64,000 nt of DNA from Pseudeuparius sepicola. Taxonomy: Eukaryota; Arthropoda; Insecta; Coleoptera; Anthribidae. The stretch covers positions 148,588,257 through 148,652,256 of the forward strand of contig OY987298.1 of the NCBI GenBank assembly GCA_963920635.1, given 5' to 3'. Of the stretch, positions 57,375 through 64,000 are shown in pieces. Under the pieces are notes generated by a model. The model saw nothing but the letters and a program-made list of their open reading frames with translations, did not search any database and was not told the origin of the DNA. Made by a program: the position numbers and the translations under genes. How positions within the stretch are numbered: the stretch's first letter is position 1; every line of letters begins with the position of its first letter.

Positions 57375-58494
57375 CTAGAAAAAGACCTAAATTAGTATTC
57401 ACAGTAGGTATGCTTAATTTATATAATTTCTATAAAAATGATAATTAAAATGTTTGCAAGTACAATTAAATGTCAATCTGATTAAATAAAATACCTAGAC
57501 CAATGTAAATAAAACACTTTATTAAGTATTTATAAATTCACTTCTACCCCAACAATAATTACATTATACAGTGGGGACATACAAGTTGGAACAAATTGAA
57601 CAACATCTTTACAGAGCAAGCAAAAACAATCGCTTGGACATGTCGACCTTAATTTTTAAATGCACAAATTTTGACATACAGTAGTGGTTCAAATTTGAGA
57701 CATTTGGAATTTATTTTTCTTTAAAACTGCTGACCAAAGAAATATCTCCCTATGCCAATGCATTCTATGTAAAAAAATAAACAAAATATGCTTTTACTGA
57801 AATCGAAAATATTCACAAACCGAAAAGTGATGGCATGTTTAAGAAACTCGACAAAATGAGAAACGCCCTGTATCTGCCAAACGAATCGAGATACCAGGAT
57901 GCGATTTGCGGCACTCAAGTTTTTTCTTGCTGTAGTACGAGAACGATGAAAATTTTCAACTTTTTGTGCGATACAAATTATTGTAAATTTAATTATTCTT
58001 TAAGTGTTAGAACCCAACATTCCCAAAAATATCTTACAATAATAATAGCTGGAAAAAGATCCAATGTTTTAAACCTTGTATGCCTTTTTCATCCATTATT
58101 CTAAGGTATTTTTGACCTTTTTAGGATTTAACATGTAGGAAGTAATTTAGAGCTACAATTTGTATTGAACAAAAATCTGAAATTTTCATGCTACAGCGCT
58201 ATTTTTGCATTATGTAAATGCCGCCTACTACTCAAGTGTTGCCGTTAATGGCAACATGTCGTGAGCCTATAAAAATCATTGTTTCTTAAAGCTGGTGTAC
58301 AAAAGTGTTTGATTACTAAGATTCCCCTTAGGCGAAACTTTTTAGTAATATGAAGGACAAATTGATTAAATGAATCATAAGAAATTACAAAATTACAATG
58401 TTATGGTGCATTTCCGTCTTTTTTTCTCAATGTAGGGGGTTTGAATCCCCAAATTATCTACATCCCTGGGCTTACGTATCGGCCAGGCCAGGTC
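57375..58494. other. C-type upstream intron block
   Basis: Paralogue of 52233-53500. It ends with CGGCCAGGCCAGGTCTCATGGAAT, which directly abuts the truncated exon at 58495. Confidence 0.6.
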
Positions 58495-60184
58495 TCATGG
58501 AATCGGTAATGCAATGAAATGCTCGCACCTCAGTTTCCCTTGGTTGTCGTGCACCTTTTTTTCGTGTTCCGTGACTCTCCACTTGTTCAGTGATGTATAA
58601 TCACAACAAGAACATTTGTGAACGGGGATGTCTGTGTCTCCGTGAGCTTCAGCCAGGTGCAACTGTAGGGTGAGCATTCTTTTGCATTTGAATGTACACT
58701 TTTTGCATTTGAAGCCCTTGTGGGCGTTCCTTATGTGCCGCTTTATTTTATCTCTGTTCTTGCTTTTGAAAAGACAGTGTGGGCACGAAAATTCAGGCAC
58801 CTTTCCAACCTCGTGCTTGTATTCAAGGTGCACTGCCAGCTTGCTCTTATCCACAGTGCTGTAGTCACAGTGTGCGCACTTCAGGTTATGTTTGTTGACA
58901 TGCAGTATTTTATCATGTTTGATCACATGCTGCTTCTTCAGTGAGGAGTATTCACAAGGGGAAGATTTGTGAACGAGTATGTCTGTGTCTCTGTGAGCTT
59001 CAACCAGGTGCAACTGCAGGGTGAGCATTCTTTTACATTTGAATGTGCAGTTTGTGCATTTGAAGCCCTCGTGGGCGTTCCATATGTGCCGCTTTACGCT
59101 TGCTTTGTACTTGCTCTTGAAAGAACAGTGTGGGCATGACAAGTCAGGCACCTTTCCAACCCCGTGCTTGTTTTCAAGGTGCACTGCCAGCTTGATCTTA
59201 TCCACAGTGCTGTAGTCGCAGTGTGCGCACTTCAGGTTATGTTTGTTGTCATGCAGTATTTTATCATGCTTGATCACATGCTGCTTCTTCAGTGAGGAGT
59301 ATTCACAAGGGGAACATTTCTGAACAGGGATGTCTGTTTCCCTGTGAGCTTCAATCCGGTGCTGCTTCAGGGAGTTCATGCTCTTGCATGCGAACGGGCA
59401 CTTTTTGCATTTGTACTTGACAAATGTTTTGTCATGCTCGAGGGCCATATGTATAAAGTAATTATTTCTTGAGCGAAGCTCAATGTTACATATCGTGCAA
59501 TGATTGTGTATATTATGCATATGTTCGAGGTAGTCATTTTTGTATTTGGTCTTGTACTCGCCATGGGGGCAGTAAAACAGGCCATTGTCTATATGGGAAC
59601 TGTTACATTTAATAATGGACTTTTCATTTGTACATGAGGGATGGATTCGCTTGGTTGATTTATTTACGGGGACAGACAAACACATGGAGCAACTAAATTT
59701 CGTACCGTCAACGCCACAATGCATGGCCTTCCGGTGAACATCGAGAGTATAGAAGCGTTCGCATTGAAACGAGCACTTTTTACATTTGTATGGGAACTTA
59801 CCCTCGTGTACATACTGTTCATGAATAATAACATAACGTTTGAGGACTGATCTAAATGAGGATTTTGAGCACCTGAATTTGAGGTGATTTTCTATTTCAC
59901 CTGGTCTTGTTTTGCATTTGTTGAGAACAGCTTTTTCATTATTCTGATCCATTAAGGTTTGTTTTGAACAAGAGGGCAACTCTAGCGATTTAACGGCATG
60001 CTGCCGTTGCAGAGGTGGCTCTTCTTGACGTCGCACAGATGATGACTCATCATATGCGCAAAGGGCATAGTCATGAAAACTCCACTTTGGCCAAAGATGG
60101 CCGATTTTCAACTGGCTGTCGGTCTCTTTCTGTTGAACCGATGGTGCTTCTTTGATGACTTCTGGTTCTTGGGATTCATCGAAC
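58495..60184 (-). CDS. C-type zinc-finger exon, about 12 intact fingers, 3' truncated
   Basis: 562 residues in phase 2 from a TTTTTTTCTAG acceptor (AG 60186-60185). The leader is FDESQEPEVIKEAPSVQQK. No ATG is present in the leader (TTG where 50504-52232 has ATG), so translation must enter from an upstream exon. Fingers include several with lost ligands (CSKSSF, CPHGEY, HKSSPCEY) and about 12 intact ones in the cycle CSPCEYSS, CAHCDYST, CPHCSFKS, CKKCTFKC. A two-cycle internal duplication is evident. The last finger is cut after CEHF, where repeat sequence takes over and gives the stop. May be a truncated but expressed copy. Confidence 0.87.
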
Positions 60185-60637
60185 CTAGAAAAAAATACCT
60201 AAATTAGTATTCACAGTAGGTATGCATAATTTATATAATAATTTCTATTAAAAGGACAATTAAAATGTTTGCAAGTACAATTAAACGTCAATCTGATTAA
60301 ATAAAATACCTAGACCAATGTAAAGAAAACACTTTATTAAGTATTTATAAATTCACTTATACCCTAACAATAATTACAGTATACAGTGGGTACATACAGG
60401 TTGGAACAAATTCAACAACATCTTTACGGAGCGAGCAAAATCAATCGCTTGGACATGTCGACCTTAATTTTTAAATGCGCAAATTTTGACATACAATAGT
60501 GGTTCAAATTTGAGACATTTGGAATTTATTTTTCTTTAAAACCGCTAACCAATGAATTCTATGTAAAAAACTTAACAAAAAAATACTTTTACTGAAATCG
60601 AAAATATTCACAAACCGAAAAGTGATGGCATGTTTAA
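60185..60637. other. C-type upstream intron block, left part
   Basis: Paralogue of 52233-52690, interrupted at 60638. No gene. Confidence 0.6.
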
Positions 60638-61009
60638 GGCTCAATGTACAGCACGTGCGTGGTGATTCAATATTTTGACCCATAAAATGTCTTTTTTCGA
60701 TCTGTAGAGACCAACACGCATAATTTTCAACTTTTGGTCAATACAAATTTTAATCTGAGTAATTACTCACATTTTGAGACAAAAATTATTTAAAAAGATT
60801 GATCACAATGGCCGTTATTAGCATTTGCGCCATAAGCCTAATAACTGCCATTGTGATAAATATTTCGAAATAATTTTTGTCTCAAAATGTGAGTAATTAC
60901 TTGTATTGACCAAAAATTTAAAATTATGCATGTTGCTCACTACAGATCGAAAAAAGCCATTTTATGGGTCAAAATGTTGAATCACCACGCACGTGGTGTA
61001 CATTCAGTC
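60638..61009. mobile_element. TTAA-target foldback MITE, exact insertion
   Basis: TTAA at 60634-60637 and 61010-61013 flanks inverted arms starting GGCTCAATGTACA and ending TGTACATTCAGTC. The arms extend most of the length (GATTCAATATTTTGACCCAT, CACATTTTGAGACAAAAATT). The paralogues at about 52678 and 57838 read ATGTTTAAGAAACTCGAC, the uninterrupted site with one TTAA. piggyBac-type mobilisation is inferred. Different family from 740-1078. Confidence 0.93.
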
Positions 61010-62800
61010 TTAAGAAACTTGACAAAATGAGAAACGCCCTGTATCTGCCAAACGAATCGAGATACCAGGATGTGATTTACGGCACTCAACTTTTTTTTGC
61101 TGTAGTACGAGAACGATGAAAATTTTCAACTTTTTGTTTGATACAAATTATTGTAAATTTAATTATTCTTTACGTGTTAGAACCCAACATTCCCAAAAAT
61201 ATCTTACAATAATAATATGTATGCCTTTTTCAGCCATTATTCTAAGGTATTTTTCACCTTTTTATTATTTAACATGTAGGAAGTAATTTAGACAACATTT
61301 TTAAAATGTCCATTTCTTTATATTGCGTATTATTATTTAATGTAGGATGTATCCAAGGTTGTTGGAGTTTAAACAACCTTGGGATGTATCAGTCATCAGT
61401 ACATTAATTATAAGGGCAGGTAGGGAAAAATGCGCTTGTTATGAATCTGCAATTAATTTTTTTCAAAAGTGCACATTAACGTGAGAATCCTTCCCGTGCC
61501 GCCTACTACTCAGTATTGCCGTTAATGGCAACATGTCGTGAACCTATAAAAATCATTGTTTCTTAAAGCTGGTGTACAAAAGAAGCAAAGGTGTTTGATT
61601 ACTAAGATTCCCCTTGGGCGAAACTTTTTAATAATATGAAGCACAAATTGATTAAATGAAGCATAAGAAATTACAAAATTACAATGTTATAATGCATTTT
61701 CGTCTTTTTTTCTCAATGTAGGGGGTTTGAATCCCCCAAATTATCTACAGCCCTCGGCTTACATATCGGCCAGGCCAGGTCTCATGGAATTGGCAGGTAG
61801 CTACTTGAAAATAATAAAATAAGTATATTTTTCAATGAATGTATCTATGTTACACGGTGGTGTACTTGTACTTTATGAGTTTCTCCTGAGAAACATACTC
61901 CTTGGGAAACCGATAGATACTCAGTGAATAACGAAAAAAATATCAAGTGTGAAATAACACGAAGCAAATTGATCGTAAATGGTTACTGTTTGTTCTTGAG
62001 CACAGCTCGTGATAAATGTATACCAAATAATATAAAACTAATATACAATTACCGATTATTTTTATTAGATTTGATTCAGAGTACATATATTTATAAATCT
62101 GCAACATTTAACATTAGTACCTACAGCAATTCTGCCTAATGAGAGGAGGATATATGTATATCTAAATTCTGATAACAGCTTTATTGCAACTAACAATTAT
62201 AAATTGGAATTAATTCATTTATTTTATTTAGTAAAAGAACAAGAATCCAGTTAATTGGATATGAATTGTACACCCAACTTGACGCTCTGAGTTCTACTTC
62301 TCAAATATGATCAAGATCTAAAATTTCTCGGGGATTATTAATTTTAGGAATGCAAGCAGTGGGAAATCCTGAAGAAAGAATTATGCTATTAAAAAATAAA
62401 AATATGTGCTGAAAAAAGTCAGTCTAAATAGTTAGCAATGCATCGAACATCGCCACCGTGGCCTCAGATCTTTTGAGACAAGTATTGTTCAATTTAAGAA
62501 CAAAACTATAAATTACAAAGTTTTCAAGACACATTTCTGAATTAGTAAAACTGATAAATAGTGTTTTTATTACTAAAAAATTGTAATAGATCACATTTCG
62601 TCATAATTTTACAACTAAAACTTATAGTATTACAAAGAAAATGTAAGAAATCCCATGATAAAAGGAACAAACGGAACTCATTCAGATTGCTTACCCTTTT
62701 TTTACATAGATCATCACATTTAGTTAAATACTAGTTGACATGTATCCCAAAAATTAACGGAATAAATTGAGTGTATCACCTTCAGCCGTATACTCTGTAG
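61010..62800. other. C-type flank and 3' region of the D exon
   Basis: 61010-61790 continues the C intron block, with a small palindrome (CAAGGTTGTTGGAGTTTAAACAACCTTG) at 61353-61381. 61790-62540 matches 45880-46790. From 62540 the sequence is unique and probably includes the 3' UTR of the D exon. No gene. Confidence 0.5.
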
Positions 62801-64000
62801 TTATTTGGGAGCATGAAATTTATCAACATGGACTGTTTTTAAATGACGATTTACACTGTTTTTCCACCTCGAGGTAAATGAGCACTTCGTACAGTTATAC
62901 TTGGGAGCAAGTGATTCATCAGCATGGACACTTTCTAAATCAGTATGGGCAGTTTTAAAATGTTGATTTACATTCCATTTCCACCTTGAGACAAATGGAC
63001 ACTCTGTGCAGTTAAATTTGGTTGGCATATCAACATGGATGGTTTCAAAATGACGCTTTAAGTGCTGTTTGCTCCTTGACGTAAACGAGCACTTTGTACA
63101 ATTATACTTGTGAGCATGTGATTGATCAACATGGACTGTTTTTAAATGATGATTTACACTGTTTTTCCACCTCGAGGTAAATGAGCACTTTGTACAGTTA
63201 TACTTGGGAGCAAGTGATTTATCAGCATGGACACTTTCTAAATTGGTGTGGGCAGTTTTAAAATGTTGATTTAAGTTCCATTTCCACCTTGAGAAAAATG
63301 GACACTTTGTACAGTTATATTTGGTTGCCTTATCAACATGAATGGTTTCAAAATGACGCTTTAAGTGCTGTTTGCTCCTTGACGTAAACGAGCACTTTGT
63401 ACAATTATACTTGTGAGCATGTGATTGATCAACATGGACTGTTTTTAAATGATGATTTACACTGTTTTTCCACCTCGAGGTAAATGAGCACTTTGTACAG
63501 TTATACTTGGGAGCAAGTGATTTATCAGCATGGACACTTTCTAAATCGGTGTGGGCAGTTTTAAAATGTTGATTTAAGTTCCATTTCCACCTTGAGAAAA
63601 ATGGACACTTTGAACAGTTATATTTGGTTGCCTTATCAACATGAATGGTTTCAAAATGACGCTTTAAGTGCTGTTTGCTCCTTGACGTAAACGAGCACTT
63701 TGTACAATTATACTTGTGAGCATGTGATTGATCAACATGGACTGTTTTTAAATGATGATTTAGACTTTTTTTCCACCTCGAGGTAAATGAGCACTTTGTA
63801 CAGTTATACTTGGGAGCAGGTGATTCATCAGCATGGGCACTTTCTAAGTCAGTATGGGCAGTTTTAAAATGTTGATTTACATTCCATCTCCACCTTGAGA
63901 CAAATGGACACTCTGTGCAGTTAAATTTGGTTGGCATATCAACATGGATGGTTTCAAAATGACGCTTTAAGTGCTGTTTGCTCCTTGACGTAAACGAGCA
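62801..64000 (-). CDS. D-type C2H2 zinc-finger exon, partial (runs off window)
   Basis: The frame is open from the stop (TAA, 62803-62801) to the right edge; the 5' end is outside. At least 11 complete fingers and part of another occur in 300-bp (100-residue) units of three: CxxCPFxSRWxWN, CTKCSFTSRWKxS and CTKCSFTSRSKQHL. Linkers are ETIHVDxxTK, KTAHTDLESxHADxSxAPK and KTVHVDQSHAHK. The units are almost identical, implying recent expansion or conversion. All ligands are intact. The linkers lack TGEKP and are longer than usual in the middle. It ends shortly after the last finger (VDKFHAPK). Confidence 0.9.
   Translation of the reverse strand, partial: CSFTSRSKQHLKRHFETIHVDMPTKFNCTECPFVSRWRWNVNQHFKTAHTDLESAHADESPAPKYNCTKCSFTSRWKKSLNHHLKTVHVDQSHAHKYNCTKCSFTSRSKQHLKRHFETIHVDKATKYNCSKCPFFSRWKWNLNQHFKTAHTDLESVHADKSLAPKYNCTKCSFTSRWKNSVNHHLKTVHVDQSHAHKYNCTKCSFTSRSKQHLKRHFETIHVDKATKYNCTKCPFFSRWKWNLNQHFKTAHTNLESVHADKSLAPKYNCTKCSFTSRWKNSVNHHLKTVHVDQSHAHKYNCTKCSFTSRSKQHLKRHFETIHVDMPTKFNCTECPFVSRWKWNVNQHFKTAHTDLESVHADESLAPKYNCTKCSFTSRWKNSVNRHLKTVHVDKFHAPK

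Noticed and set aside
3400..63990. Many plus-strand ORFs antisense to the finger exons (for example 48707-49348, 50012-50680, 54729-56738)
   Set aside because: They mirror the repeat structure of the minus-strand fingers and stay open only because the fingers do. No domains, splice sites or frame conservation of their own.

Overview
The window looks like nuclear DNA of an arthropod, most likely an insect. It is AT-rich and intron-bearing, and it is crowded with LINE, Ty3/gypsy, pogo/Tigger, hAT-like and TTAA- or TA-targeting repeats. Its coding content is almost entirely polydactyl C2H2 zinc fingers with the C-x2-C-x-[FY] layout known from REST and Hunchback. I cannot name a species.

Every recognisable gene part lies on the minus strand, so transcription runs from high to low coordinates. 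There are 15 long zinc-finger exons and at least eight decayed relatives, in four subfamilies. Type A (fingers like SCSKCSYS, linker VHQDVDVVKF) is at 3558-4503, 5748-6909, 12991-13753, 16290-17100, 18514-19303, 22840-23674, 25371-26175, 27615-28407 and 40294-40831. Type B (CAKCNYTSY) is at 7961-9305, 31910-33092 and 41762-43106, with relics near 20 kb, 21.6-22.3 kb, 31.3 kb and 43.4-44.1 kb. Type C (CEHCNYTT, CPHCSFKS) is at 50504-52232 and 58495-60184, with a broken copy at 54.5-57.4 kb. Type D (YNCTKCSFTSR) begins at 62801 and runs off the right edge.

The main observation is structural. Each of the 14 zinc-finger exons whose 5' end is visible opens at a 3' splice site, usually with a TACTAAT-like branch point, a pyrimidine tract and CAG or TAG. 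In all 14 the splice phase is the same: one base, then codons. None needs an ATG of its own. Each A exon except 16290-17100 and 25371-26175, and each C exon, starts with a short acidic motif (FEFD, FGFD, LEFD, FDQSQEPE). B exons start DLDLDT, DFDLDT or DMDYQRT. No BTB, KRAB, ZAD or other partner domain is visible. The exons are therefore either alternative 3'-terminal exons of one locus whose shared 5' exon lies off-window (the logic of lola or mod(mdg4)), or a tandem gene family with short 5' exons that I could not find.

The locus grew by duplication at several scales: a segmental duplication (about 11.5-19.5 kb against 22.8-28.6 kb), whole-exon copies, a five-copy array of about 1 kb units (33.2-38.1 kb), a 680-bp direct duplication (48.6-49.95 kb), 351-bp four-finger units (54.7-56.6 kb), 300-bp three-finger units (62.8-64 kb) and two-finger modules within exons. 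Paralogous empty sites let several small transposons be delimited to the base, with TA, TTAA or 8-bp target duplications. Between genes lie fragments of LINE reverse transcriptase, gypsy integrase and an insect-retrovirus-type Env relic.
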